Shown: piece after piece, positions 18,156 to 26,331 of the stretch
Position numbering within the stretch: the first letter of the stretch is position 1
How the letters are laid out: each line of letters opens with the position of its first letter
Assembly (NCBI RefSeq): GCF_913776295.1
Contig: NZ_CAJYOJ010000060.1
Location: forward strand, 124,001-188,000
DNA from: an uncultured Pedobacter sp.
GTDB taxonomy: Bacteria > Bacteroidota > Bacteroidia > Sphingobacteriales > Sphingobacteriaceae
Length of the DNA stretch: 64,000 nt
Direction of reading: 5' to 3'
Translations under genes and position numbers: made by a program
The notes under the pieces: generated by a model
Seen by the model: only the letters and a program-made list of their open reading frames with translations
What the model was told of the DNA's origin: nothing
The model's database searches: none

Positions 18156-18223
18156 GAACCCCCGGACCTGTTACAGTCAACAGTTTTCAAGACTGCCGCA
18201 TTCGACCACTCTGCCAGCTCTCC
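18136..18223 (-). tRNA. tRNA-Ser (anticodon UGA)
   Basis: On the minus strand the gene reads GGAGAGC at the 5' end, pairing with GCTCTCC, then discriminator G and encoded CCA (18138-18136). The D-arm is GCAGAGTGGTCGAATGC; the anticodon loop CTTGAAA gives anticodon UGA, reading UCA codons; a long variable arm follows, as expected for class II tRNA-Ser, then GGTTCGAATCC in the T arm. The length of 88 nt is normal. Its 3' end is the site of the duplicated repeat described at 14991-15160. Confidence 0.96.
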
Positions 18224-18317
18224 GCTGCAAAAGTACAAACTCAACGTAACTCTGCAAACTCGGAAAGCTTTTTTTTTATATAAACTTGATAATTACTTAA
18301 CACAGAGGGAGAAAAAA

Positions 18318-19307
18318 TTATTTCTTCTGTATATTTTCTTCAATCGGCTCGGATTTTTTGAACAAATTAAAGGTAGGCCTGATAATTTTCACACTCCGTT
18401 TGCTCACATCAACGCTGGCATTCAGCTCAAAACCAATCAATAAAATCAATGAGTTGAGGTAAAGCCAGATCATCACAACAATTAGTGTTCCGATAGAGCC
18501 ATACACCTTGTTGTAGGAAGCAAAATGGTTAATATAAAAAGAAAAACCCCAGATGGTAAGAAAGGCCAGGATAGTGGCCAGCCAGGAGCCTGCACTAAAT
18601 AGGCGCCATTTTTTGGTATGTGAGGGACCGTAACGGTATAAAATGGAAATGGTGATGAAATACAGGATGGCCAATAATGCCCAACGGGTAAATTTGATGA
18701 TATAACTTAAAAAACTGTCTTTAAGATGTAGTTCATCGTTGATTTTGTTGAGCAGCACTTCACCCAGGGCCATTGCACTGATGCAGATGATGATCGAAAA
18801 ACAAATAATCAAGGTAAGGATAAGCGCGATCAAACGTTGTTTAATCCAGCTTCTCGTCTCAATGATCAGAGATGATTTATTAAAAGCCTTCATCAGATTT
18901 TTAACCCCATTGGTGGCAAAAAATAGTGCCGATACAAAACCGAAAGATAACAAACCGCGATTCTGGTTTTTAATGATATCTTTTAACGTCGCTTCAAAAG
19001 CATCGAAAGCATTATGCGGCAACACCAGCTGAATTAAATTTAAAAGCTGATCCTGGAAACCCTTGATCGGGATAAAAGGGATCAGGGTAAACAGGAAGAT
19101 AATCCCAGGGAAAATGGCCAGCATAAAACTATATGCCAAAGAAGATGACTTGTTTACCAAAGCATCTTTTCCGATTTCACGAAAGAAAAATGTAGCTACC
19201 GTATACAAAGGAAGAGGGCTAAAACCTGGCAAAATGCATCTTTTGGTCCATTCTATAAATCTAGAATAGAGCTTAAGATGTAATAATTGCCTGTGTAACC
19301 ATTCCAT
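18318..19307 (-). CDS. YihY/BrkB family inner-membrane protein
   Basis: A 329-residue protein with about six predicted membrane helices (for example [80 protein letters not shown]). The motifs [13 protein letters not shown] and [15 protein letters not shown] are those of the YihY/UPF0761 family, whose members were once mistaken for ribonuclease BN. A transport or envelope role is assumed; the biochemical function is not established. It is the last gene of a four-gene minus-strand run with the thioesterase (8 bp gap), mltG and the PASTA protein. Confidence 0.88.
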   Translation of the reverse strand: MEWLHRQLLHLKLYSRFIEWTKRCILPGFSPLPLYTVATFFFREIGKDALVNKSSSLAYSFMLAIFPGIIFLFTLIPFIPIKGFQDQLLNLIQLVLPHNAFDAFEATLKDIIKNQNRGLLSFGFVSALFFATNGVKNLMKAFNKSSLIIETRSWIKQRLIALILTLIICFSIIICISAMALGEVLLNKINDELHLKDSFLSYIIKFTRWALLAILYFITISILYRYGPSHTKKWRLFSAGSWLATILAFLTIWGFSFYINHFASYNKVYGSIGTLIVVMIWLYLNSLILLIGFELNASVDVSKRSVKIIRPTFNLFKKSEPIEENIQKK

Positions 19308-19315
19308 GATACTGG

Positions 19316-19723
19316 TTAATTAAAAAACACCGACAATTTTTCCATAAAATTTTCGGGCGGATTTGTCGGTTTATTTTTCTTCATGTCAACAAATACCAGC
19401 GTGGTTGAACCAATGTTAATCAGTTCTTCTTTTTCGTTATATAATTCATACTCAAAAAAGATCCTAACGCCGGGTAAGGTTTTGATGATGGTTTTTACCG
19501 TTATTTCCTGGTCGTAAAGGGCAGGTTTAATGTACTTGCACTTTAACTCCAACACTGGCATCATAATACCATCTGCTTCCATTGAGCTATAGCTCATGCC
19601 TAAACTACGCAACATTTCTACCCGGCCAACTTCATAGTACTGGGCATAATTGCCATAATACATATAACCCATCTGGTCGGTTTCGCCATAGCGAACCCTG
19701 ATTTTTGTACTGTGGCTAAACAT
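19316..19723 (-). CDS. Acyl-CoA thioesterase, YbgC/4-hydroxybenzoyl-CoA thioesterase family
   Basis: A 135-residue hotdog-fold protein. The family motif RYGETDQMGYMYYGNYAQYYE contains the conserved Asp (D16) and the YxNY turn of YbgC-like thioesterases, which hydrolyse short acyl-CoA or acyl-ACP esters as tetramers. Usual length. Its ATG overlaps the stop of mltG by one base (TAATG), so translation is coupled. The link to cell-envelope genes suggests lipid or fatty-acid supply, but the substrate is not readable from sequence. Confidence 0.87.
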   Translation of the reverse strand: MFSHSTKIRVRYGETDQMGYMYYGNYAQYYEVGRVEMLRSLGMSYSSMEADGIMMPVLELKCKYIKPALYDQEITVKTIIKTLPGVRIFFEYELYNEKEELINIGSTTLVFVDMKKNKPTNPPENFMEKLSVFFN

Positions 19724-20778
19724 TATTTAAATATATTTCTTTTGTTTAACGCTTCGCGGTATTTCTTCGCATTAACTTCATGTTCTGCCTTGGTTTCAGC
19801 AAAGTTATGGTAACCCGAGAAATCTTCTTTGGCACACATATAAATGTAGTTGTTGTTATCGCGATTAAGTACAGCATCGATGGCATTAATACTTGGCATC
19901 ATAATAGGACCTGGAGGCAAACCGGCATATTTATACGTGTTGTAAAGCGATTGCACTTGTAATAATTTTCCGGTTACTCTTTTTACCGTAAAATCATTAT
20001 TGGCAAAAATTACCGTCGGATCGGCCTGAAGCAATATCCCTTTATTTAAGCGGTTTAAATACAAACCTGCTATAATTGGCATTTCCTTATCATAAAGTGC
20101 CTCCGCATCAACAATAGATGCCAAGGTGTATACCTGCGCAGGGCTGAGGTTTAAGCTTGCAGCTTTTTGCTTGCGGTCTGCAGTCCAGAATTTCTCATAC
20201 TCTTTGTGCATACGTTCGAAGAAATCAACAGGCGAAATATTCCAGTACATCTCGTAGGTATTGGGGATGAACATGGCATATACATTATCCTGATTAAAAC
20301 CATACTTGCTGATCAGCGCGGTAGAATCCAACACCTTGATAAAGCTTAACGAATCGGCTTCCAGATTGCTGGCCAGATAGGCGGCAAAATTTTCTTTTTT
20401 ACGGATGTTATGGAATTTCAATTTAACCGGATCCTGGTTCCCTGCTTTGATCATGTTGATTAAGGTGCGGTTGGTCATTCCTTTTTTCAGTCGATAACGG
20501 CCCGGTTTAACACTGGCAGCTAAATTCATTTTTCCGGCGGCAGCTGTAAAAGAAGAAACACTTTTTACCAGATCTTTCTTTTTGATTTCCGAAACCAGAT
20601 CATCATAATTACTCCCGGTTTTGACGTATAAATATTTTTGATTTTCGGTAACGTTCGGGGCAAAGTAAAGCCTGTAAATATTCAATGCAAAGTAACCCGC
20701 AATTAAAACAATAGCAAGCGCAATCACGATTGCTGCTTTTTTGCCTGTACTTATATTCTTTTTTTCTACTTCGGTCAT
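19723..20778 (-). CDS. mltG: Endolytic transglycosylase MltG (YceG-like)
   Basis: A 351-residue protein with a single N-terminal membrane anchor (AIVIALAIVLIAGYFAL) and a YceG domain. The motif LASIVDAEALYDKEMPIIAG carries the catalytic Glu in the ASIVEAEA-type signature, and LNKGILLQADPTVIFA the substrate-binding region. MltG cleaves nascent peptidoglycan near the inner membrane and terminates glycan-strand elongation. The family size (about 340) agrees. It overlaps the downstream thioesterase by one base and follows the PASTA gene by 19 bp. Confidence 0.93.
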   Translation of the reverse strand: MTEVEKKNISTGKKAAIVIALAIVLIAGYFALNIYRLYFAPNVTENQKYLYVKTGSNYDDLVSEIKKKDLVKSVSSFTAAAGKMNLAASVKPGRYRLKKGMTNRTLINMIKAGNQDPVKLKFHNIRKKENFAAYLASNLEADSLSFIKVLDSTALISKYGFNQDNVYAMFIPNTYEMYWNISPVDFFERMHKEYEKFWTADRKQKAASLNLSPAQVYTLASIVDAEALYDKEMPIIAGLYLNRLNKGILLQADPTVIFANNDFTVKRVTGKLLQVQSLYNTYKYAGLPPGPIMMPSINAIDAVLNRDNNNYIYMCAKEDFSGYHNFAETKAEHEVNAKKYREALNKRNIFK

Positions 20779-20797
20779 CTGTAATTATGATACTTGT

Positions 20798-21568
20798 TTA
20801 TGGTTGTTTGTTAGATAGCGTAATATTAATTCTGGTACCGATCGGCACTTTGGTTACCGAATCAAGCAGCATAGGGTCTTGCTTAACAATAACGGCGGCA
20901 TCACTATCAGTAATAGGCCCATCATACAGGATGTTACCTAAACTCAGGTTTGATCCCCTTAGGCTAAATTTAGCTTCATCCATGGTTAAACCCATCAGTT
21001 GTGGGATATCTACCTCTTCGTTTCCACGTCCATCGCCTAATACCAGGTTAATCCTCGATCCAACAGGTATAACCTGTCCGGCTGTGATCGGTTGGCCACC
21101 AAAAGAAGCTTCCAGGACCACATCTCGGCTTACATCGGGCTTATAGGTAGTATCGCCAAGTTTTAATCTCGAACTCTCTATAATTGCCTGTGCTTCTCTT
21201 AACGTTTTAAATGCGATATCCGGGAATTTTGTATTCGGGGTTTTGCCCGCATTAATGGTTAAATAAATGGTACGGTTATCTTTTACAAAAGTATTAGGAT
21301 CAGGATCCTGATCGATTACTATTCCGGGAGGCTGATCCATGATAAAAACAGAATCCACTTCGTATTTCAGTCCGGCATCTTCCAGTTTCTTTACGGCCTG
21401 TTCAAAAGATAAACCTTTTACCATAGGTACATTAAGGCCCTGCCCGTGTTTGGTGTAGTATCTTAAACTGAAAAAAGCAATCAGTAAAAGAACTATAACA
21501 GTTACTATAGCGGCTAAAATGTTGTTTCTAAACGATTTGGTTTTTAAATATTCTATAAATTTAGACAT
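20798..21568 (-). CDS. PASTA-domain membrane protein
   Basis: A 256-residue protein with a membrane helix (NILAAIVTVIVLLLIAFFSL) near the N-terminus and about three PASTA repeats (GLSFEQAVKKLEDAGLKYEV, then FKTLREAQAIIESSRLKLGD, then GLTMDEAKFSLRGSNLSLGN). PASTA modules bind peptidoglycan or beta-lactam-like ligands and usually occur on penicillin-binding proteins and Ser/Thr kinases; here there is no such catalytic domain, so it is a free peptidoglycan-binding protein. It is the first gene of the PASTA, mltG, thioesterase and brkB operon and is divergent from ddl. Confidence 0.9.
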   Translation of the reverse strand: MSKFIEYLKTKSFRNNILAAIVTVIVLLLIAFFSLRYYTKHGQGLNVPMVKGLSFEQAVKKLEDAGLKYEVDSVFIMDQPPGIVIDQDPDPNTFVKDNRTIYLTINAGKTPNTKFPDIAFKTLREAQAIIESSRLKLGDTTYKPDVSRDVVLEASFGGQPITAGQVIPVGSRINLVLGDGRGNEEVDIPQLMGLTMDEAKFSLRGSNLSLGNILYDGPITDSDAAVIVKQDPMLLDSVTKVPIGTRINITLSNKQP

Positions 21569-21767
21569 GAATCTTAATTTGGGTTATGCGTACAGGCTCA
21601 AATGTAACTATTTTAATCATGGAATGGATGATCAGATCTTTTTCATCATCCGACCGTTCTTGAGTTCCTTTCGTAAATTCTCTCCTTCAATAATACTAAA
21701 GCACAAAGATATTTATATTTTTGAGGATATATTTATATTCAATTTCTATTTATAAAAGGATTTTAAC

Positions 21768-22754
21768 ATGAAGAAAACGATAGCATTGTTAACGGGCGGT
21801 ACCACAGGCGAATGGGTTGTTTCCGTAAAAAGTGCGGCCACTATTGCCCAACATATCGACCCCGATTTATACGATGTGTATAAGATTATGCTGAACGAAA
21901 AAGGCTGGTTTTACGAGCCTGCCGATTCTGTTAAAATAGAAATTGATAAAAATGATTTTTCATTAACGCTGGAAGGAAGAAAAATTAAATTTGACGGCGT
22001 ATTTATTGCGATACATGGTTCCCCGGGTGAAGATGGTAAATTACAGGGTTATTTCGATATGCTGGGTATTCCTTATACCACTTGCGATGCCTTGACTTCG
22101 TCGATTACCATGAACAAAGGTTATACCAAAGCTATTGTAAATGGTATTGAAAACCTGTATACCGCAAAATCTGTCCAGATATTTAAAGGTGGAAACCACC
22201 TTTTAAATCAGATTAAGCAGGATTTACGCTTACCTTATTTTGTTAAACCCAATAGTGGAGGAAGCAGTATAGGTATGAGCAAGGTAAAACATGCCGACGA
22301 TCTGGAAGAAGCCATTGAAAAAGCATTTAAAGAAGATACACAGATTTTAATTGAAGAATTTGTAAGTGGCAGGGAATTTTCCGTTGGCATTTTTGGCTCA
22401 GAAGGTAAGGTTATTGTTTTACCTGCAACGGAAGTGATCCCACAAAATGAATTTTTCGATTTCGATGCCAAATATACACCAGGCGCAACGGAAGAAATTA
22501 CCCCAGGCAGGATGAATACTGAAGAGTTGAACCGTGTGCAACAGGTGGTGAAGGAAGTATATCAGAAACTCAACTGCAGGGGAGTGGTACGTGTTGATTA
22601 CTTTCTGGAAGAAGGAACCGGTAAATTCTATTTTATCGAAATTAATACCATTCCGGGACAAACGGCAACTAGTTTTATTCCACAACAGGTAGCAGCTATG
22701 GGCATTACCCTGAAAGAGTTTTATACCCGTTTAATGAAAGAAACCCTGGGATAG
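21768..22754 (+). CDS. ddl: D-alanine--D-alanine ligase
   Basis: A 328-residue ATP-grasp ligase that makes the D-Ala-D-Ala dipeptide for peptidoglycan. The N-terminal HGSPGEDGKLQG motif, the central FVKPNSGGSSIGMSKV loop with ATP-binding Lys, EEFVSGREFSVGI, and the C-terminal RVDYF and EINTIPGQT motifs (metal-binding Glu and Asn) are all intact. The usual length is 300-360. It is divergent from the PASTA-mltG operon and shares the roughly 200 bp promoter region, so cell-wall genes on both sides may respond together. RBS-like AAAAGGA lies upstream. Confidence 0.95.
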   Translation: MKKTIALLTGGTTGEWVVSVKSAATIAQHIDPDLYDVYKIMLNEKGWFYEPADSVKIEIDKNDFSLTLEGRKIKFDGVFIAIHGSPGEDGKLQGYFDMLGIPYTTCDALTSSITMNKGYTKAIVNGIENLYTAKSVQIFKGGNHLLNQIKQDLRLPYFVKPNSGGSSIGMSKVKHADDLEEAIEKAFKEDTQILIEEFVSGREFSVGIFGSEGKVIVLPATEVIPQNEFFDFDAKYTPGATEEITPGRMNTEELNRVQQVVKEVYQKLNCRGVVRVDYFLEEGTGKFYFIEINTIPGQTATSFIPQQVAAMGITLKEFYTRLMKETLG

Positions 22755-22767
22755 CTTTCTTTAGCTT

Positions 22768-22796
22768 TGTCATTCTGAATGCAATGAAGAATCTTT
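22768..22796 (+). repeat. Dispersed 29 bp repeat (copy 1)
   Basis: tgtcattctgaatgcaatga followed by agaatcttt is found again, exactly inverted, at 46492-46520. It belongs to the short dispersed intergenic repeats common in this group. It lies between ddl and the Crp/Fnr gene. Confidence 0.75.
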
Positions 22797-22899
22797 AAAT
22801 AGTGGCCTTGTATTTATGTATGTTTTTTTACGAGGTGTTCTTAAGTAGGTATTTTAAAATCATATATACCCATCATATTTCGCCAAAGCCCGCACGACC

Positions 22900-23481
22900 A
22901 TGAATATCCAACATCTGATTGATAAAGGTCTAAAATTAAAAAATTACCCCAAAGATGCGGTGATTTACGAACCTGGCATGCAGCCCCGCTTCGTGTATTT
23001 CATCAAATCGGGCGAGGTGCGTATGATTACCGTAAGCGATGAAGGAAAGGAGTTTATTCAGGGCGTTTTTAAAACCGGGCAATATTTTGGTGAACCTGCC
23101 TTACTAATCGATCGGCCTTATTTAGCCTTTACCATTGCCAATAAAGATTCGCAGCTTATTGTGGTGAATAAAGAAGATTTTTTTAAGCTGATTAAAAATG
23201 AACCCGACTTTAGCATGGAACTGATCCGTACTTTAAGTAAGCGGTTGTTTTATAAATCGATGATGCTGGAGGAGCTGGCAAGCGAAAAGGCTGATCATCG
23301 CCTGTTAACTATCATCAATTATCTGCTTGGCGATATTAATGTGGGTGAAAATTTAAAAGTAACTCGACAGGAATTAGCCGACATGACCGGGCTAAGGGTA
23401 GAAACAGTGATCAGAGGGATTAAAATACTTGCCGAGAAAGGCCTGATTAAAATACTTAAAGGAAAAATTGTTAAACTTTAG
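22900..23481 (+). CDS. Crp/Fnr-family transcriptional regulator
   Basis: A 193-residue protein with a cyclic-nucleotide-binding-like beta-barrel (about 10-110) and a Crp-type winged helix-turn-helix (about 145-193). The recognition helix LRVETVIRGI keeps the Glu and Arg (E-T-x-x-R) that read TGA half-sites in Fnr and Crp. No cysteine is present anywhere, so it cannot hold an Fe-S cluster like true Fnr; the ligand or signal is unknown. It is shorter than E. coli Fnr at the N-terminus. A near-palindromic ATGACCTAGATCAT lies ahead of the next gene at 23563, and this regulator is a natural candidate to bind it. Confidence 0.9.
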   Translation: MNIQHLIDKGLKLKNYPKDAVIYEPGMQPRFVYFIKSGEVRMITVSDEGKEFIQGVFKTGQYFGEPALLIDRPYLAFTIANKDSQLIVVNKEDFFKLIKNEPDFSMELIRTLSKRLFYKSMMLEELASEKADHRLLTIINYLLGDINVGENLKVTRQELADMTGLRVETVIRGIKILAEKGLIKILKGKIVKL

Positions 23482-23562
23482 TTATCCTGATGTGGTTTAT
23501 AAGTGAGCCGATAAACAGCGATATGTTCAATAACAAATACCTGTTAAACTTATACCTCAAAC

Positions 23563-23576
23563 ATGACCTAGATCAT
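23563..23576. promoter_or_regulatory. Fnr/Crp-like operator ahead of the DUF983 gene
   Basis: ATGACCTAGATCAT is a 14 bp near-palindrome (only position 5 breaks symmetry) with TGA and TCA half-sites. Its centre is about 43 bp upstream of the start site predicted from the TATCTTTG -7 box at 23600-23607, the position used by class II activation by Crp/Fnr proteins. The neighbouring Crp/Fnr gene has the matching recognition helix. Confidence 0.55.
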
Positions 23577-23579
23577 AAA

Positions 23580-23607
23580 TTGGTATGTAGTATAAGGCTT
23601 ATCTTTG
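23580..23607 (+). promoter_or_regulatory. Bacteroidota-type promoter for the DUF983 gene
   Basis: TTG at 23580-23582 and TATCTTTG at 23600-23607 (TAnnTTTG), separated by 17 bp, fit the -33/-7 consensus of the housekeeping sigma factor in this phylum. GGAG at 23621-23624 lies just before the ATG at 23628. Confidence 0.55.
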
Positions 23608-23627
23608 TACCATCAAATTAGGAGATT

Positions 23628-24020
23628 ATGGCTGAGTTATCAAAATTCCAGGCTTTTTTACAGTGTAAGTGTCCAAGATGCCGCAAAGGTGATATTTTTA
23701 CAGGAAGTGCTTATTCGTTCAGGTTGCAAAAAACTAATGTTAACTGTCCGCATTGCAACCTGAAATTTGAACGCGAACCCGGTTTCTTTTATGTAGCCAT
23801 GTTTGTGAGTTATGCCATGAATGTTGCCGAAATCATTACCATTGGTGTGGCATCGTATATTTTAGGATTAGATTTGGTATATGATAACCTGTGGTACTAT
23901 GTGGGGCTGATATTGGCCGGTGTTTTATTGTTGTCGCCGATTAATTACCGATATTCGAGAGTGATTTTGCTTCACTACCTTACACCTGGCTTACACTATG
24001 TGCCTGGAAGTGGTGATTAG
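23628..24020 (+). CDS. DUF983 membrane protein with zinc-ribbon-like CxxC pairs
   Basis: A 130-residue protein. The N-terminal cytoplasmic part has CKCPRCRKGDIFTG and CPHCNLKFEREPGFFY, two CPxC pairs likely to bind zinc, followed by two membrane helices (FVSYAMNVAEIITIGVASYI, WYYVGLILAGVLLL) and the conserved tail LTPGLHY. This is the DUF983 pattern; the function is not established, but genes of this family often accompany respiratory or oxidase genes. The upstream Fnr-like site and promoter suggest regulation by a Crp/Fnr protein. Confidence 0.85.
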   Translation: MAELSKFQAFLQCKCPRCRKGDIFTGSAYSFRLQKTNVNCPHCNLKFEREPGFFYVAMFVSYAMNVAEIITIGVASYILGLDLVYDNLWYYVGLILAGVLLLSPINYRYSRVILLHYLTPGLHYVPGSGD

Positions 24021-24049
24021 CGTGAAGAAACTAATTCAAAACTGTAATA

Positions 24050-24144
24050 GATCCTTAAGGATCATCTTCATTGCCAGGCGGAATAACGAAGCAATCTTTT
24101 ATGCTAATTCCTAAATAAAGATTGCCTGCCTGCTGCAGGCAGGC
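24050..24144. repeat. Dispersed palindromic repeat element
   Basis: GATCCTTAAGGATC at 24050-24063 is a perfect 14 bp palindrome; GCCTGCCTGC-T-GCAGGCAGGC at 24124-24144 is a 10-1-10 perfect hairpin. Text such as ttgccaggcggaataacgaagcaatctttt and aagattgcc matches the palindromic intergenic repeats of Sphingobacteriaceae that carry 'attgc...aagcaatc' motifs. It fills the gap between DUF983 and cutC. Confidence 0.65.
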
Positions 24145-24222
24145 TACACCGAAAGATCGCGACAGGCTGTCGGCTGAAAAAGCCTTCTCGCAAAGACGAT
24201 TTTTCTGGAAGAGTATCTTTTT

Positions 24223-25017
24223 TTAAGATTTACGATCGCTATTAAGCAGATCCTCTTTTACTTTAAAAGCTTCATTTATACCATCAACCAATGCTTTCAC
24301 TTTAGCTTCTGAGGTAAGTTCATACTGGTATTCATCTTCTATACTGCCCATTTTGCTTTCTGTATTTCTGAATTCCATTTTACTGGTAACAAATTCTTTG
24401 GCTGAAGCATGGAATTGTGTGGCTCCGGTTTGGTTAATGAGGGGCTTGATATTGCTTTCATTAATTCCTGCACCAGGCATAATGGTAATCCGGCCGTTTG
24501 CTTTTTTTATGAGCTGCGCTAACTTTTCCGCTCCTAAAATAGCAGAAGATGCGCCTCCGGAGGTAAGTACCCTTTTTATCTGAAGTGCGATTAAGTCTTC
24601 AAGTGCCTGATCCATATCATTACTCATATCAAATGCCCGGTGGAATGCTACTCCCATAGGTTTCGCCAACTGAATCAGTTCAGCACAACGTTCTTTATCG
24701 ACTGTGCCATCAGCTTTAAGTATTCCGATAACTACACCATCGCAATTTAATGATTTACAGATTTTTATATCCTCTTTCATGATCTCAAATTCCATTTCAG
24801 AATAGAGAAAATCACCGCCACGTGGACGGATAATTGGCCAAACTTCAATGGACAGATTTTTCTTGGCTAATGCAATTTGAGCGTAACTTGGTGTGGTGCC
24901 ACCTTCTGCCAGGTTATCGCAAAATTCCACTCTTTTTGCACCGCCGTTTTGGGCAGCCACTGCCGATTGATAAGAATTGGCACATACTTCTAAGCAGGGA
25001 ATTGCTCTTGGGTTCAT
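24223..25017 (-). CDS. cutC: Copper homeostasis protein CutC
   Basis: A 264-residue TIM-barrel protein of the CutC family. Family motifs visible are CLEVCANSYQSAVAAQNGGAKRVEFCDNL, EVWPIIRPRGGDFLYSE, GVAFHRAFDMSND and RVLTSGGASSA. CutC was linked to copper tolerance in E. coli; its reaction is not settled. The full usual length is present. It is not in an operon with other copper genes; the asparaginase gene follows 146 bp upstream on the same strand. Confidence 0.93.
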   Translation of the reverse strand: MNPRAIPCLEVCANSYQSAVAAQNGGAKRVEFCDNLAEGGTTPSYAQIALAKKNLSIEVWPIIRPRGGDFLYSEMEFEIMKEDIKICKSLNCDGVVIGILKADGTVDKERCAELIQLAKPMGVAFHRAFDMSNDMDQALEDLIALQIKRVLTSGGASSAILGAEKLAQLIKKANGRITIMPGAGINESNIKPLINQTGATQFHASAKEFVTSKMEFRNTESKMGSIEDEYQYELTSEAKVKALVDGINEAFKVKEDLLNSDRKS

Positions 25018-25063
25018 GTTGTTTAGATTTATATTCTGGAAACGGTTTTATTTTCCTCTCGTC

Positions 25064-25084
25064 ACCCTGAATTCATTTCAGGGT
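25064..25084. repeat. Small dispersed hairpin repeat
   Basis: ACCCTGAA-TTCAT-TTCAGGGT is a perfect 8 bp stem between cutC and the glycosylasparaginase gene. Its text (gtcaccctgaattcatttcag) matches part of the repeats at 41049-41100 and 46533-46579. Confidence 0.5.
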
Positions 25085-25163
25085 CTATTTGAAGGAAGAA
25101 TACCGATAATCGCCTTTCTTTAAAAATTAAATCTTGGTATCAGATAAATAATTTAACCTTAAA

Positions 25164-26198
25164 TTAGTAATAACTCTTGCCTTTAATTAAAAGATCTTGT
25201 TTTTCTGCATTACAAACGGCATAACTAAAACCCTGTTGGATGGCATAAGCACCGTATTCGCCCTTTTTATTAATGGCCAAAAATCCTACCTGAATGTTTT
25301 TAGCCGTTTCGGGTTTCTTTTTAATAATACGCATTACTGCTTCTTTACAGGCTGCTTCCGGTGTATAACCCTGCCGCATGAGCTCTACCACCAGAAAAGA
25401 ACCCACATTTCGTACTACCTCTTCGCCAACTCCCGTTGAGGTTGCGCCTCCAATTTCGTTATCTACATATAGGCCAGCGCCAATAATCGGACTATCGCCA
25501 ATTCTGCCATGTAATTTATAAGCCATACCGCTTGTGGTACAGGCACCAGAAATATTGCCTTTCGCATCAATAGCCAGCATCCCAATGGTATCGTGGTTAT
25601 ATTGGTTGCCCGGCAATTTTTGTGGGGCTGCTTTCTCGTAAAGTTTATTCTCGATATTCATTACTGGTTCATACTTGGCGGTTTTCAGCCATTCTTTCCA
25701 TGCTTTCTCGCTGGCAGGGGTAAGCAGGTTTTCCTTTTTGAAGCCCTGCTCCAATGCAAACTGCAAAGCACCATCGCCGGCTAACATAACATGAGGCGTT
25801 TTTTCCATTACTTTACGGGCTACCGATATAGGGTGTTTAATGTGCTCCAGTGCCAAAACAGCACCACAATTGCCCAATTCGTCCATAATACAGGCATCCA
25901 GCGTCACGCGGCCATCACGGTCTGGCAAACCGCCATAACCTACAGATTGATTTTTTTCGTCGGCTTCTGGTACCCATACACCTTGTTCAACGGCATCCAA
26001 AGCGCGACCGCCAGATGATAAAACTTTCCAGGCATCAGCATTTGCTGCAATGCCAAAATCCCAGGTAGAAATTACAATGGGAATATTTCGAGCTTTTGAC
26101 GGCTTGTTAGCAAAAGCTTGGGCAATACTGCCTTTATCAATAGCCATTAACCCGGCAGATAGGGCAGAAGCCTTTATAAATTTACGGCGGTTAAACAT
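25164..26198 (-). CDS. N4-(beta-N-acetylglucosaminyl)-L-asparaginase (glycosylasparaginase)
   Basis: A 344-residue Ntn-hydrolase precursor with an RRKFIKAS twin-arginine-like signal, so probably exported folded. The autoprocessing site NHD-TIGM has the nucleophile Thr204 that becomes the N-terminus of the beta chain. GDSPIIGAG and GVGEEVVRNVGSF are the substrate-binding regions of family T2. It cleaves the GlcNAc-Asn bond when N-glycoproteins are degraded. The GH92, GH125 and GH95 genes further along could supply trimmed glycan, but they are 20 kb away. It could also act as a plain isoaspartyl or asparaginase type enzyme. Confidence 0.9.
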   Translation of the reverse strand: MFNRRKFIKASALSAGLMAIDKGSIAQAFANKPSKARNIPIVISTWDFGIAANADAWKVLSSGGRALDAVEQGVWVPEADEKNQSVGYGGLPDRDGRVTLDACIMDELGNCGAVLALEHIKHPISVARKVMEKTPHVMLAGDGALQFALEQGFKKENLLTPASEKAWKEWLKTAKYEPVMNIENKLYEKAAPQKLPGNQYNHDTIGMLAIDAKGNISGACTTSGMAYKLHGRIGDSPIIGAGLYVDNEIGGATSTGVGEEVVRNVGSFLVVELMRQGYTPEAACKEAVMRIIKKKPETAKNIQVGFLAINKKGEYGAYAIQQGFSYAVCNAEKQDLLIKGKSYY

Positions 26199-26331
26199 TT
26201 ATTTAGCTTGGTTAACGGTTTAATGGTATATCGATTAGTGTTGTCTGAAATTGCAAATTAATGATTGAATATCCCAATAATCAATCGTTTTACTACGTTG
26301 TGAAGATAGCATCTGGATCATTGATTATCCG

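Noticed and set aside
17938..18180. 80-residue minus-strand frame
   Set aside because: It overlaps the tRNA-Ser 3' end and its terminator, and has no family character.
18135..18443. 102-residue plus-strand frame beginning [12 protein letters not shown]
   Set aside because: It is the antisense of tRNA-Ser plus downstream sequence; this is a common false protein.
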